A stretch of DNA of 64,000 nucleotides from Haliclona indistincta (taxonomy: Eukaryota; Porifera; Demospongiae; Haplosclerida; Chalinidae). The notes under the pieces are model-generated. The model saw only the letters and a program-made list of their open reading frames with translations, was not told the origin of the DNA and searched no databases. The position numbers were made by a program, and so were the translations under genes. This document shows positions 9,988 through 21,290 of this stretch, piece by piece. The DNA is taken from contig OZ024785.1 in NCBI GenBank assembly GCA_964017065.1, positions 10,929,086 to 10,993,085 on the forward strand, given 5' to 3'. Numbering within the stretch: the first letter of the stretch is position 1; each line of letters begins with the position of its first letter.

Positions 9988-12790
9988 ATGGAATCAGACG
10001 AATCGAAGTGGCTGAAGAGTCGATACCAAGAAGCAGCGACTGACTGGCCTGCCCCAAAACGTGTGAAATTCGATTCAATCAAGGAAGAGATGCTGGCTGA
10101 ATTTCCTCATAAGTCCTTGAGTGCACTTAACATTCATAGATTCATTGAAGAAAGCTTCCCAAATTCTTTCGCTAAGAGACTTGGTCATTCACGGCACACG
10201 CATGTATTTGGTATTTGTCGTAAAGCGGAAGCAGCTGGAGCTGAAAGTGCCAGTGACTTGAGAATGCGAGCTGAACTGGCAGAGAGGCGACTTAGTGAAG
10301 CAGAAAAAGAAAACCAAGTTCTTAGAGAAAGAATTGACCAACTGCAACAATATGCACCATCGCAACTTTCAGAGCAACTTTCTCACTTAATGTTTCAACG
10401 AAATGCAGTATACCACGGTCCTGATACAATCCAACACTTCCACGAGTTTACAATGTCAGCCCTGATATCAGAATGTACTGAACATGCACCTGATCTAATG
10501 AAGCTGATTATGCAACTTGGTCATTGCGATCGCAATGCATATGCTGGATCTGAATCAAGCTTGATGGGACCCGAGCTCAAAGCAATGATGTCACTGCTAA
10601 CTCTGGTGAAATCAAGATCGAACAAAGTGCTTGGCATACAATTGCTCATTACCTTTATGCTAATTGCCAGATCAGCGAGCCGTCAGGTATGATCATAATA
10701 GCTTAATAAAGTAGAAATGCATAGTGCATTCTGCTATGGGTGGAGCTTGCATGGGACGAAATTGATAATTACGGCATGTATGTATTATACCGTCAATAAT
10801 TTTTGTAGACTATTGCCACTTTGAACCATGCCGGAGTGTGTGGCTCTTACGATAGTGGTTGGAAATATCTACAACAACTCACAATGGAGTCTAACTACGA
10901 TAAAGTAGTTCAGAAGGACCATTGGCTGTGGGTATATGATAACTTGAATATCCACCAAAAAGTTCGTCACGAAAGAGAAGGTAAAAACCAATGCGTATAC
11001 AAGTTGTATAGCCTGTTGATTTTAATTCTTATCATCTTAAGATCGCCACTCGAAGATGCTAAATCTTACTACTAGACTGGCTATCAAGATAACAAATTTC
11101 CCTCCCTGGGAATTTGACTGGAATGACCACGCCCCTCAGCGTCACATTGATTCCTTAACTGTTTGCGACTTTCTTCCGACTGAAGAAGATGCTGGAGAAC
11201 TTCACAAAAGAGCAGTCAAATACATCATGAAGTTCTTAGTTGCTGAATTTTCCGATCTAAAAGACCTTGAGGTATTCGTTCAAGATGATGTAGCAGTTGG
11301 AGAAGTATCAAAGAGTGAGGTTGTGCCAATGAAAGTTCTGTTTAAAGACGAGAAATACATTGCTGATACAATCGACATACTTGCTAAGTTGATGGATGAC
11401 GCAAAGCTTACTGGAGATCCACAGGTATATTATATAGCCTGCATGTAAACTGCATGCGTGCATGCACTATAGCATCCCAAATTAATTCAGGTAGTAATTG
11501 GAGATCAGCTGACCTGCAAAAATGTGAGGTCGAGCAAGATGTGGCGGCAGCCTGAAACCAAGAGAGAAGACAAACTAACTTGGGTATGTGAGTCTCCAGG
11601 TATGTGTATGCCTCTCTATTATGGTACATAATAATCTACATTGCACACTGCAGGTGATTTCCACTTTTTATGGGAGTGCTTGAGAGTTGCATTTGCAATA
11701 TTTGGGGTACTGCAGCACAACCAGGTTCACTTTGCAACCTACGGGAGCTAATTCGACGCACTCGCGTGGACAAAGCTGTTAAAGTGTTCAATGTAGGAGA
11801 TGAGTTCCTAATCCATGTATTTAAAGGCCACCTAATTGCTTCTATTCTGTGTCTTCTCAACATCAAAGAAGTGACAGACAGCATTGAACATGACTGTTCT
11901 CAGCAATGGCTCCTTGACACAGCTAAGAGAATCGTTTCATTTGCTCTGATGCCAAAGCAGTCTAAGCCTGAGGATCCAGTGTATCATCTACACACTGGAT
12001 TCCTTCACTTGTCGTTTTTGTATGTTGATCTTCGACAAGCAATACGGTGGGAAGACGGCCCTCACATTATCAGGCACTGGAAGTGGTGGCTTCCAAGATT
12101 TATTGCTACAGGGTGTAAAAACTATGCGTGCGAGTCTGTGCATTTGCTCTCTAATCTAACAGCTAGTTTTCCAAAGCACATAGCCTACATAGTAACCAAT
12201 AACAGGACAGTTAACACCAGAGGGAAGCCTGGGCATGGAAAACCAATTGATCAACATCTGGAACATTATAATTTGTGAGTTTATAATGTATTCTATATTA
12301 TTTTTTCCGAATTAGCGTAATTGTAGGTATAATCAAAACAATTAATTGTACATTGTATTATAATAATTTATTTATTTACAGGATATTCAAGCAAACAGTT
12401 CGATCAGCTGGGGCTAATCTCACAGCTAAGCATCTTGAGGAGGTATCAATGAGTGTACTGTTTCTGATGGAAGCTGCTCAGAAAGCCGATCGTGCATTCT
12501 GTGTCCCACCTCAAACAAGTGCACATACTACGCACGATGCAAGTATCGATGTCTTAAAAATGGTGAAGCATCTGCTTGACAAAGATGTGACAACCGAATC
12601 AGCTGAGCGTAGGTCTCCACAATTCTTGGATCCAACAGAGAATGGATGGAAGAAACTAACCAAAGCTTGGTTGAAAGATACACTTAAACGAACATCAGCT
12701 GGAGAAGTTGCTGATTCTGAAGAAATCCCTGCAGATTCAGAAGATCTTGATCCATTTGATGCAGAGTATTCACTGATTGATATATTTTAA
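9988..12790 (+). CDS. DUF6589-type protein, putative transposase; one frameshift
   Basis: Six exons (9988-10686, 10809-10980, 11042-11424, 11491-11599, 11654-12274, 12382-12790) with GT-AG borders. About 797 aa if one base is counted as missing near 11703, where frame changes inside a short T/G run between AFAIF and WGTAAQPG. Residues 90-125 form a coiled coil (RMRAELAERRLSEAEKENQV). Motifs: WVYDNLNIHQ (Asp about 277), VVIGDQLTCKN (Asp about 423), PGDFHFLWE (about 455-461) and a late NYACESVHLL with Glu. Spaced Asp, Asp, His and Glu in beta-strand-like contexts suggest an RNase H-fold DDE enzyme; that is inference. DUF6589 itself is uncharacterised. It is the only transposase candidate within the element's ends. 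The frameshift could be real decay or a homopolymer sequencing error. Confidence 0.75.
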
Positions 12791-12815
12791 ACATTAATTT
12801 TGGTCCTTTGCTTTT

Positions 12816-14673
12816 TCAATGGTGCTGGTGCATTATTAAGCAGTTCCATGATAGAATTGTAGAATTTTTCTTTATTTCAGGTAGCATATCATAAGTAGTG
12901 CACAAAGTATCCTTTGATTTGATAAATCTAGCGTTTTTACAAATGTCATCAATCACAACTGTTGGACAGACAAAATCGCTTCCAATCATAAGATAGTGAG
13001 GATGCTTTTGCATAAATTCATTTCTTTCCTCTAACAATCGATCCTTTAACTCTTTTTCCAAACTTTCGTCTATTTGCCTTTGAGCACTTCGCCTTTTTTG
13101 CTGCACCACTCGGCTTTTTTTGGGTAATATTGAAAGGTTGTCAGGAATACTACTGCAAATATCACAACAAGCCATATCTCTGCTGGAATGAATCACTTCA
13201 TGACTTCCCATAGCTAGTACTACATTCTTTCTGCGACAATTCTCCTTTTCAGTACAAAATTTCTGAACATCTGTATCTACATTCTTTTGTCTAGGGCTAT
13301 AAAATAGATGCGCTCGAGAACTATGACCTCCACGACCAGCACGACCACAAAGCTGTATAATTACATGAATCATCAGGTATATATAGCATGCATTTATTAT
13401 ATAGCTACCTGATGTAAATGACTCATATTTTTCGGCACCCCATATACTATAACAAACTGAATATCAGGAATGTCCATACCCTGCAATATATACCACTGGA
13501 TAATCAGTTTATATGTACTCTTACTGCTTACCATTCCAAAGGCTATGGTTGCCACAATGCATCTAATTCCATCCTCTCTCTCAAAACCAGTTCTTATATC
13601 ATGCTTAGTTGCAGGTGTGAGGGAAGCATGATACATACTCACATAACTGGAGCTATGTGCAGATTTACAAAGTAATGAATACAGACGACAAGCCATGTTT
13701 TTTGTTTGCGTGAAAATCAGGGTTTTCGGAATAGATCGGGCATCGGTATTGCTAAGCTGTTCAGTAATCCCAGCTAGATCTTTCTACATGTAAAGTGATA
13801 ACTATTATAAGAGAATATTTGTAAGATGCATGACTTACGCTTATTCTACCGATTGGACTTGCGGATAAAAATATATTAGGACGATTGATACTTCCTGACA
13901 CAACAACTGGGTTCTCTAGATTCAGTGACTCTGTTATGACTATTTTGGACTGAGGAGATGCTGTTGCAGTGAGAGCCATAAATGGCACTGATGTTAATGC
14001 TCTCAACCCACCCAACTTTTTAAACGAGACACGAAAATCATCTCCCCTGTATATTTTAATGTTAATAATATTTTTTATGCAACAATGAAATTAAATTACC
14101 AGTCAGTGATACAGTGCGCTTCATCAATGGCAAGAAGTACCAAGTTTCTCTTAAAATAAGGAACAGAGAAAATGTTGCGCCATGGGGTAGTTGTTATTAC
14201 CTCAGGAGATGTGAAAACTAACATTTTAATAATAATGCATGCCAATAATTATAATTGGTTTCCTTACTGAAGCGATAATTTCCAGCAGCAGCCAACTCAT
14301 AGTTATCATGCCGGGCACTGACAGCTGTAATGCCTATCCCAGTTAATTGCTCGATCTAAGCAATTGCTCAATGCTTATACCATGCATTCACAACTTATAA
14401 TACCTGTTGGTCAATCAATCCACTCAAAGGGCTAATGATTATTGCCATTGACTGTTCATGACCAGCAAGAACTGGTATAAACATGCACAGTGTTTTTCCA
14501 GCTCCAGTAGCCATCTGGACAAACACATCTCGACCATGCTGGACAGAAAGAATAGCATCCCTTTGGCCAGGTCTAAACTCAGAGAAATTGAAGTGCTTTT
14601 GTAGGGCTTCTTGACTCTTCGTTAGAGCATCGCACTCGTCCGATGCGCTACACCGACAGATGTTCCTCAGCAT
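12816..14673 (-). CDS. RecQ-like DNA helicase, 7 exons, intact
   Basis: Exons 14404-14673, 14268-14355, 14100-14217, 13839-14046, 13532-13783, 13409-13480 and 12816-13352 keep phase throughout, 514 aa from the first ATG. Superfamily 2 motifs appear in order: FRPGQRDAI (motif 0), MATGAGKT (Walker A, about 54-61), AIDEAHCITDWGDDFR (DEAH, 151-154), ALTATAS (motif III), HASLTPATKHDI and CIVATIAFGMGMD (motifs IV-V), and LCGRAGRGG (motif VI; canonical RecQ has QxxGRAGRDG). A Cys-rich segment after motif VI (FC..ENC...CCDIC) resembles the RecQ zinc site. There is no HRDC domain. RecQ enzymes are 3'-5' ATP-dependent helicases; here it probably acts on transposition intermediates (inference). Convergent with the DUF6589 gene. 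Confidence 0.85.
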
Positions 14674-14785
14674 TTTGTAGATACCGCGATGTGTGTAACC
14701 TGATACCGAAACCTGCTCCGGCACGAGACTAACAACCGAATGGCGTGGGTGTGCGGTATGTCCAAGCCCACGCTCATTATCTTCG

Positions 14786-14853
14786 CTGCGCTCACGTGAG
14801 ATTAGCGACCAGGCTCTCCGTACAGATAAGTGGAGAGCCTGGGGACGAGGCTA
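14786..14853 (-). repeat. Right terminal inverted repeat with hairpin
   Basis: Read inward on the minus strand: TAGCCTCGTCCCCAGGCTC, spacer, then GAGCCTGGTCGCTAATCTCA and CGTGA. Stem CCAGGCTCTCC / GGAGAGCCTGG is 11 bp. Spacer sequence differs completely from the left end while the stem and inner block are kept. Confidence 0.8.
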
Positions 14854-14861
14854 GGTACAAG

Positions 14862-15455
14862 TACAAAAAAAACTCATAAGCATGAGATTTTCTAAAATTA
14901 ATGAGCCGTGGCATATGGTATAGCTCAAGTTCTGCTGACAGCCTGACACAGTAGAGCTAAGCAGGCTGCAACTGTTCAATGCCATGATAGTCTACAGCTG
15001 GTAGTGAACTGTATGAGTGGGCATGCTCCTATGAATTGTGCACCGCGAGGATAGTGAGTGAAGTAGGTACAAGTATACACAAATGCATAACCATTCAGCA
15101 TACTGTGGAAGGGTAGTCATGTTTTTGGAGGGTTCAGCGCTATGCAGTTTAGGTTGTCAAAGCAAGCAGACAGAGCTAGTCTAGCTTGTGGTGTATACAG
15201 TGATGCATACTTGCATGTAATGATATTCATAATGCGTGGGTGCCTGTTTGTGGTACATTGTGTATATTGTAACAAGACCACAAGCTAGACTGCACTGTCT
15301 GCTTGCTTCAGAAAACCTACCTGCAAAGAGCTGCAGCTAGCTAGCTTGCTAAGCCTCTATGCGCAGCTAGTAATGAATTATTTGAACACTAACAGTGTAT
15401 ACGGTATCACAAGAGCTTGCGGATCACTTCGACCTAAAGATTTTAGTGAATCTGA
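14862..15455. repeat. Imperfect inverted repeat (about 15149-15320) and flanking repeat
   Basis: AGGTTGTCAAAGCAAGCAGA near 15151 pairs imperfectly with TCTGCTTGCTTCAGAAAACC near 15297-15317, including a shared CTAGTCTAGCTTGTGGT-like block, so a small MITE-like unit is likely. GTGAGTGAAGTAGGTACAAG at about 15055 repeats the left flank of the transposon. No gene seen. Confidence 0.4.
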
Positions 15456-15900
15456 TTGGTTGATTGCTTGGGCGGGAAGTACCATCTGCAAAATCATAAT
15501 GAGCGGGGGAGCGAGGAAGACTCGATCTTATACCAAGCTGAATTTGCCGCGGACATGGACGACTATGAGGACTTAGAGGAGGAGCAACGCCGGAAAGAAG
15601 AGTTAGACCTGCAACAAATGCAAGAACAGCAGCGACAAGAACAGCAACCACAGCAGCGACAAGAACAGCAATCACGGCAGCGACAAGAACAGCAACAACA
15701 GCAGCCAAAAAAGCGCAGGCAAAGGCGGAGGAGAAGAGCTGGGCCACAAATATGCAGATACACTATAGTGAGTGCATTTTAATTGTATTATATTTTCATT
15801 TTTCTTTCCAAGCGATCAAACCTGCTTAATGCTGTGAAACTGATAAACTGGGAACTGGTAGCAGAGGGCAGACAATTGGATAGCAGGGTAAGTTGAAATA
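15456..15900 (+). CDS. Gln/Arg-rich low-complexity exon, unassigned
   Basis: An open frame from about 15520 reads ADMDDYEDLEEEQRRKEEL, then a long Q/R tract with QRQEQQ units, then KKRRQRRRRRAG, ending at a possible donor near 15768. A short exon after TTTCCAAG (about 15812-15888) reads LLNAVKLINWELVAEGRQLD. This looks like a nuclear basic protein or the N-terminal exon of a transposon accessory gene; I cannot assign it. Composition bias makes spurious openness possible. Confidence 0.3.
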
Positions 15901-16306
15901 TAGCACCCATGCACAACTATTTCAAATTGCTTGATTTTATAGCCTTCAATGCTAGCGTTACTATTGGCGCAATGCCATATCGCTATTCAATCCAAGTTTT
16001 AAAATAGAAATACCAAAGAGCTCGTACGTTCGTTTGTTAACGTAATTAGAGAATATGCATTTGTCTATGGCTGCTTTGTCCACATCATCCAGTGATACTC
16101 GTGATTTATTGTTGAAACGAAGGCGAGAGCAGTCCTGGCTTCGTATTCGGCGGTACCCGCAGCGGTGATCAAGACGAAAGATAGCTTTGCTGCTGTCTCT
16201 GTCTGTACTCGTCTTATCAAGCACCAATTACCGATCCTCTAAAAGTATATGGTGTAAAGAATGGTATATAAATAAGATACTGTAGGAAAAAATCCGGCTA
16301 TAAACA

Positions 16307-16801
16307 ATGTTTCCATCCAGATCAACAGAATGGTGGGATAACATTGTACTGAGAACATTTACAGAAAGGGATTGGATTGAGAACTTCAGAGTTAGTAAAG
16401 AAACATTTTATCTTCTATGTGACAAACTATGGCCTCACATCAGGCGAAAAGATACACATCTCCGCATGAGTATTACTGTTGAACACCGTGTCGCCATCAC
16501 TATTACTCCACCTCGCCGTTCTCTCTCTCCTGTTACTCCGCCTCGCCGTTCTCGCTCTCCGTCATTGCTGCTAACACCATCGCCGGGGAAGCACGGTACA
16601 CCTGCAAGTCACTTGAAAGTGCCCCAGAATTTTAGAGAGTGGATGGAAGAGCAGTTAGCACTGCTCAACAAGAAAGCTGATATCTGTGTTGCTAAAGTGG
16701 ATCACTGTGTTGCGAGAGTAGACAACTGTGTTGCAAAAGTGAATGAATTGAAAGCTATGGCATCCAAGAAAAAGTTAAAAAAGGTGTGTGAGCCTATGTA
16801 G
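16307..16801 (+). CDS. PIF/Harbinger transposase N-terminus fused to RS-rich coiled coil
   Basis: Residues 1-64 (WWDNIVLRTFTERDWIENFR, VSKETFYLLCDKLWPHI, HLRMSITVEHRVAI) match the N-terminal region of PIF/Harbinger-type transposases that precedes the DDE_Tnp_4 core. The homology stops exactly where the transposase would read L-x-L-A-T, and is replaced by tandem TPPRRSLSPV/TPPRRSRSPS repeats, an LxxWMEEQLALLNKKAD helix and three heptads (CVAKVDH, CVARVDN, CVAKVNE). The catalytic core is absent. Either a chimeric gene created by recombination between two transposon genes or an exon of a larger model. No stop interrupts its 164 codons, and it ends near a possible donor. Confidence 0.5.
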   Translation: MFPSRSTEWWDNIVLRTFTERDWIENFRVSKETFYLLCDKLWPHIRRKDTHLRMSITVEHRVAITITPPRRSLSPVTPPRRSRSPSLLLTPSPGKHGTPASHLKVPQNFREWMEEQLALLNKKADICVAKVDHCVARVDNCVAKVNELKAMASKKKLKKVCEPM

Positions 16802-17975
16802 TATAGTCAATACACTACCTGTTCTTTTTTCTTGTTGTGGTATAGCTGAGTTGCAACGACGAAGAAGTTAGTGTGTTGATTGAGCCAACTCCAGATTTGT
16901 TCTGCATAAGATAAATTATTGTGCTATTAATATCACACCTCAGTTGATGGTGAACTTACTGTGGTGTGTGGGAATCCAAATATAGTTGGACGACACGTTA
17001 TTTTGAAGGTTCCTTCGGAAGCAGCTTTTGCTGCATTCAAACAACCTCGGTCCAACAGCTCTTGCTGTATGCATGAATCCAACCTCGGTCCAACCCATAA
17101 CTTGTATTGGCGCACATGATGAATCACGCGACGTCGCGATGAACCACGCGTCGTCACGACGCACATAACTAAGATCTCATTAGCACTACCTGTGTCGATC
17201 TTCATCCATTCCAATCAGGTTTGTATTCTCTTCATAACTGCTTAACTACACAGAGGGTCTCTTCTTCGGTCTACACCGCCCGTTTATATGTTCGTGACAT
17301 TAATGGTATGCTCTACACACTGAGGGCATAATATTATACAGAAGTTATTTCTACTATCGTGCCATCGAATACAATTTCTCCATCTGCTTTGCTGAACGCA
17401 AGACCGTTCTCACTCTCTTTCGATAATTTCAGTGTAATCATGACACTGATTGTGACTAGAATCTCACATTGAAACTCTATGGTCTATCCTCTTTCTGTTA
17501 GTTCTTTCTACTATCGTACCACTTTATGTTATGATACTTTAACTTTATGTTATGGTAATGACTGGTAATGATTAATGTTTTTTTCCCTTCCTTTCACTAT
17601 CAATATTAATAATTTTGCAACACTCTTCTCTATAATTAAACACTACACTCTAGTTGCTGTACAGAAATTATGTACATTGAATACATGTAGCTGCTACTAC
17701 AGTTGGTATTTTGTGTCTTTGTTTATTCCACCGAGGCATCCGCTCCTTTGGTGCTTTGTAATGAACAGTAACGTCCAACAATAATTATGCTCAAGATGTA
17801 CATAGATAATGAGCATAATTATCCATGGTCAGAGTAGCAAACTTTAATCGGATTATTTTTCCAGCATAACAGCATAACGCGCAGCAGCTAGCTTCATTCC
17901 GAAAATTGATCACGTGAGCAACTATTTTCGCGCTCTTCGTCTTGGTCTATCGTAATGCACGCTGGCTAGCTATCA
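16802..17975. other. Mostly unassigned; possible further exon at 16941-17110
   Basis: A short frame SVDGELTVVCGNPNIVGRHV and ILKVPSEAAFAAFKQ opens after CACCTCAG near 16941 and could be a downstream exon of the preceding gene, but I do not recognise the domain. A direct repeat CCTCGGTCCAAC occurs twice (about 17045 and 17090). Near 17727, CACCGAGGCATC belongs to a dispersed repeat also seen near 37590, 38080-38145 and 42611. Confidence 0.35.
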
Positions 17976-18039
17976 ATGCTGCTGGTCGGTGAAGGACTGA
18001 AGTACCCTAGGATAGTGTTGGTAACAGAGCTTGATAATC

Positions 18040-18250
18040 AGTGTTGGAGTAAACTCGGATTTGGTAAGACACGAGAGATCGTCAGTGGCATAGTGGCTGA
18101 TTATCTCAAAGAAACAGGGAGAGCTTCAAGCATGGTATACCAGAACCAGATTGGTGGTCAGGCTTTATGAGACGGTGGCCAAATCTAGAGAGGAAGCCAC
18201 AATACGTATATTTAATAGTGAGAGTGCGTTAAAACGGTGGCAGGGACAAC
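18040..18250 (+). pseudogene. CENP-B-type HTH fragment of a pogo/Tigger-like transposase
   Basis: One frame reads LGFGKTREIVSGIVADYLKE, and after a frame change near 18140 another gives PEPDWWSGFMRRWPNLERKP and QYV. The DWW-x-F-x-R-x-P-x-L-x-R-KP pattern is the hallmark of the second DNA-binding helix bundle (HTH_CenpB) in pogo/Tigger and related DDE_1 transposases. Downstream stops appear after about 12 codons, and no DDE core is present. A short dead remnant. Confidence 0.55.
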
Positions 18251-18389
18251 ATATCAACACTGGTCGAACGATTAACATACCTGCCTAAAAAAGCGCAATT
18301 ACGCTTTGTGCGTATGGACAAAAATGAGGCATGGTTTGATATTATCATGTGATCGAGTGAGGTGGAGCTGAGAGAGCACACAGAGAGGA

Positions 18390-18603
18390 TCACCTTATGG
18401 CTGGATTATGGACACTTGAAGCTACCGCAGATCTTGTCTCTGTTTGGAGTCAAGAGAATGTTCAGAGCCAGTCAGACGAAGTAACTAGAAATCAAACGAT
18501 CTTCGAAAGATCGTGAAACAGATGTCCGAAAAGGGCTACAATAAACCGTGGCAGCAGTGTCGAATTAAGATTAAAAAACCTTACCCAGAAGTATAGAAAG
18601 GTG
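18390..18603 (+). pseudogene. Myb/SANT-like domain fragment, broken
   Basis: The frame TADLVSVWSQENVQSQSDEV and TRNQTIFERS is interrupted by TGA near 18507, then KQMSEKGYNKPWQQCRIKIK, then after a one-base shift in an A-run LTQKYRK and a donor-like GTGAGA. It is a paralogue of exon 1 at 6410-6524 (same QCR-K-K-NLTQKYRK core), and additionally preserves the first helix (W-Q-x-Q) missing there. Stop plus frameshift make it a pseudogene. Confidence 0.6.
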
Positions 18604-20099
18604 AGAATATATGTGGTGTAGGCTAGCCTTATATTTTTTTGTAGACCAAATACAAAAACAGGACAACTAGAGAGATTGTGCACACATGCCACTATGCATG
18701 CATGTCTAAATCACCTTCATTTACTTCTCATGTGACAGAGTCCAACTCTCTCCCTCTCAGTCTGCAAAGTGTGATAGCATTGTCTAATACTGTGTATATT
18801 AGATTGGCGTCCGGTATAAAAGACTGGTTCACTAGCACAGCTCCTACCCTAGTTGTGTAAGCTAACCACAGCATGCGCTATGCATGCACATCGTAGTTGG
18901 GCATGGTGATTCTGAATCATGTCCTCTCGGCTAATACAGTGTGTTTATACTCCATCTATCAGTATTCCTCCCCCTGCTCTCTGTGGATCAAACCGCCAGT
19001 TATATTCATTGCTGAGCAGAGTTTCCCGTTCTCGTGTCCTCTAAGTCCAACGCGCCATCATAGCAGGTCTGAACGCGCTAATAATAAAGGTGAGATGCCA
19101 CGAGGTGATAATAGATATAAAGAGCCACATATACCTCGAAAATTGTTGTCTCATATATCTCTTGGCAGAAGTTCATAAACATGACATTACCGATCCGTGG
19201 GACGATGACCCCTCTAATGGACTACAGAGCTGGATTTTGGGAACAAGTGTTGAATGCAGTAGTAGGACGAGTAGATATCGTCTATCTTCTAAACTCTCTA
19301 AGATAAATTTTACGGAAATAAGGACTGGCAGTACTCCAGTATCACTAGAATGCTGCATTACCTTAGTTTTATTATTATTATTACAGCTGGGTATGAGGCT
19401 ACGTTACTCTCAAATTGAATTTTTAGGGTCTCCTCACTTATTTTTACCCGACTTCCTCTCAATGGTGGATGACGTACCAGGCTTACCTTGTAGCAGAGTA
19501 AAGATACTTCACATTTACAATTTGATTCTTTTTTTTTGTAGCCTAGGAAGCTCATGGCATTTTTCAAACACGCAGCACTAGCTGCCAAGCATGAATTTGC
19601 AAATGGATATGCCAAGAGCGTGCTGTTCCACTTACTAAACACTGCTCAGGAGAGCTGGCTCTGCCGTACATCACCAACTTATCCACATGCAAGTTTACTT
19701 CGAAATAAAGTGCTGCTTTTCATGATTTCAGGTATAATCCAGGCACCTATCACGAAGTGGGATGTCTAGATGTAATGCTAAAGAGAGATGATGACTTCGA
19801 GTTTTGTGTAAGAGTAAGTTAACTTGTGACAAGCAGAGAAAATTTCAAGCAAGAAGGCACACATATACTGCTTTCAAACAGGCATGTGAAGCAAGCCAGC
19901 CCAGGTCGGTGCGGGCAACTGGCACGCTATTGGGCTGCGTTCACACTGGAGCACGCAAGCTAGTTTGAGCTCGCTACATGCAATAATGAAGGGCGGATAC
20001 TAAAAGGATGATTAAAATGGCGTCCAATCGAGCGTCGAACGAAGAACTGCTCGTGCAGATTTCATACAATTACGAGTAGGTAGGAAGAAGAAAGCCACA
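18604..20099. other. No gene recognised
   Basis: Open stretches at 18897-19178, 19090-19581 and 19554-19769 overlap and include possible short exons with GT/AG neighbours, but none resembles a known domain. GGGCTGCGTTCACACTGGAG near 19930 looks like the end of a dispersed element. Confidence 0.3.
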
Positions 20100-20260
20100 A
20101 ACGTACCCTTTCCCTTTGATCATCCTCGAACAAGAAAGCTTCATCGGTCGATTGCTGAAATGATTGTGTCGATTGCTTACCTTTCTATACTGTAGAAAAA
20201 CCTGGATTTCTCCGTCTTGTCAAAGCTTTTGAATCAAAGTAGCTGACGTTACAATGGCAT
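20100..20260 (+). pseudogene. Possible hAT transposase remnant
   Basis: Short frames read FDHPRTRKLHRSIAEMIVSI and then, after a frame change, VEKPGFLRLVKAFESK and a stop. The order I-x-x-M-I ... VE-x-PGF-x-x-L-V is typical of the region following the BED finger and DNA-binding domain in hAT transposases. No RW or dimerisation-domain motif is visible. It could be an older copy of the same class as the BED finger at 23684. Confidence 0.4.
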
Positions 20261-21012
20261 CTTGCTTTCTGAACTCGATCTGCCTCCTTCTCCAGCCCAA
20301 TTCGATTCACAAAACCTGTGTTTGCCGTGTTTGAGGTACCTGACATAGCTGCTAAGCTTCATATTGCCTTAGACAGCTATAAAGACTACTTTAGTCAATA
20401 AGTTATTATAGGTTAATAATTTGATTCACAAAAGATACATGCACATTTACAGTGGAAAATTCACTTAGGAGAATATGAGTTCTTATGCCAGTACTAAAAG
20501 AACAGTCCCAATCACATTATACGGAGTGATTGGGAGCCAGCAGGAGATCCTTGTGATCGTTACACTAGTATTGGGTGGTCAGGCAGCACAGACGCAAACA
20601 GATAATACAAGCTTGAGTCTCTGTCAATCAACAACAAAACACACAGCGCCTCTAATACGTGGATTCTAGGTCTGTTAATGTGCACAGGGTAATATTATAC
20701 GTGAAGTGAGTGATTGGTAGTTGACTTCAAATATTGGTTTTGTGAATTATAAAGTTTTGTATTTTGTTAGTTTTCAAGTTTAGTTTGAAAAGTTTATTTT
20801 AATAGTCCTTTTAAATTTTGTTATTAGTTTTTCACAAACAAAATCATTAACAATCATTGTTTTTAACCACCATACAACATGTTGTGATGAGACACAGTCT
20901 CACAAAGCAACATTATCACAACACACAGCCAGTGACTATACAAATCAAGATCTTCGAGAATGTGTTCAATATCTTTCTGAGGGTCTCCCATCACAGGCAT
21001 ACCGTGATTTCC

Positions 21013-21290
21013 AACTATTGCCCTATCTCGCTCTTGTCTCTGGTTAGTAAACTTCTTGAGAGACTGATTCACTCTGTTGTTTTAGATCATGTCCTGGCTT
21101 TTTCATCAGTTTGGGTTCTGCCCTGCTGGTTCAACACAAGAGGCTCTCCTGACTGTAACCCAGTTCTGGCATAATGCCATGGAAGCTGGCGGTAGTGCAA
21201 TGTCAGTCTTCCTGGACCTGGCGAAGGCCTTTGACTCCAACTCTCACAGCAGAATTATCAAGGCCTTGGGCGATGCCAATGTTTCCGGTC
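21013..21290 (+). pseudogene. Non-LTR retrotransposon (LINE) reverse transcriptase fragment
   Basis: One frame gives NYCPISLLSLVSKLLERLI (motif 1: NYRPISLL-x-x-x-K-x-x-E), and a shifted frame gives FGFCPAGSTQEALL (motif 2) and SAMSVFLDLAKAFDS (motif 3, first catalytic Asp). These are the fingers and palm start of LINE reverse transcriptases such as the CR1/jockey group. The rest of the palm, including the DD motif, and the endonuclease are absent. A frameshift lies near 21095-21105. 5'- and 3'-truncated dead copy. Confidence 0.75.

Larger units (their letters stand above)
9777..14853. mobile_element. DUF6589-RecQ DNA transposon, complete copy
   Basis: The 5077-bp element starts TAGCCTCGTCCCCAGGCTC and ends with its reverse complement. 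A second shared block, GAGCCTGGTCGCTAATCTCA plus CGTGA, follows at each end after a non-conserved spacer. GGTACAAG flanks both sides (9769-9776 and 14854-14861), an exact 8-bp target duplication. Inside are two convergent genes, a DUF6589-type protein (+) and a RecQ-like helicase (-), with only 25 bp between their stop codons. A 221-bp relative with the same ends is at 35500-35720. I know no named superfamily with this pair of genes; the DUF6589 protein is the probable transposase by position and motifs. Confidence 0.85.

Noticed and set aside
12816..13373. RecQ exon 7 extended upstream to 13373
   Set aside because: The extra residues before LCGRAGRGG are intron; a clean TACAG acceptor at 13353-13355 keeps phase with exon 6.
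14673..14724. RecQ start at 14724
   Set aside because: That codon is GTG; the first in-frame ATG is at 14673. An upstream exon remains possible.
15961..16227. 88-codon minus-strand frame between the Gln-rich exon and the Harbinger chimera
   Set aside because: No recognisable domain and no splice or promoter support.
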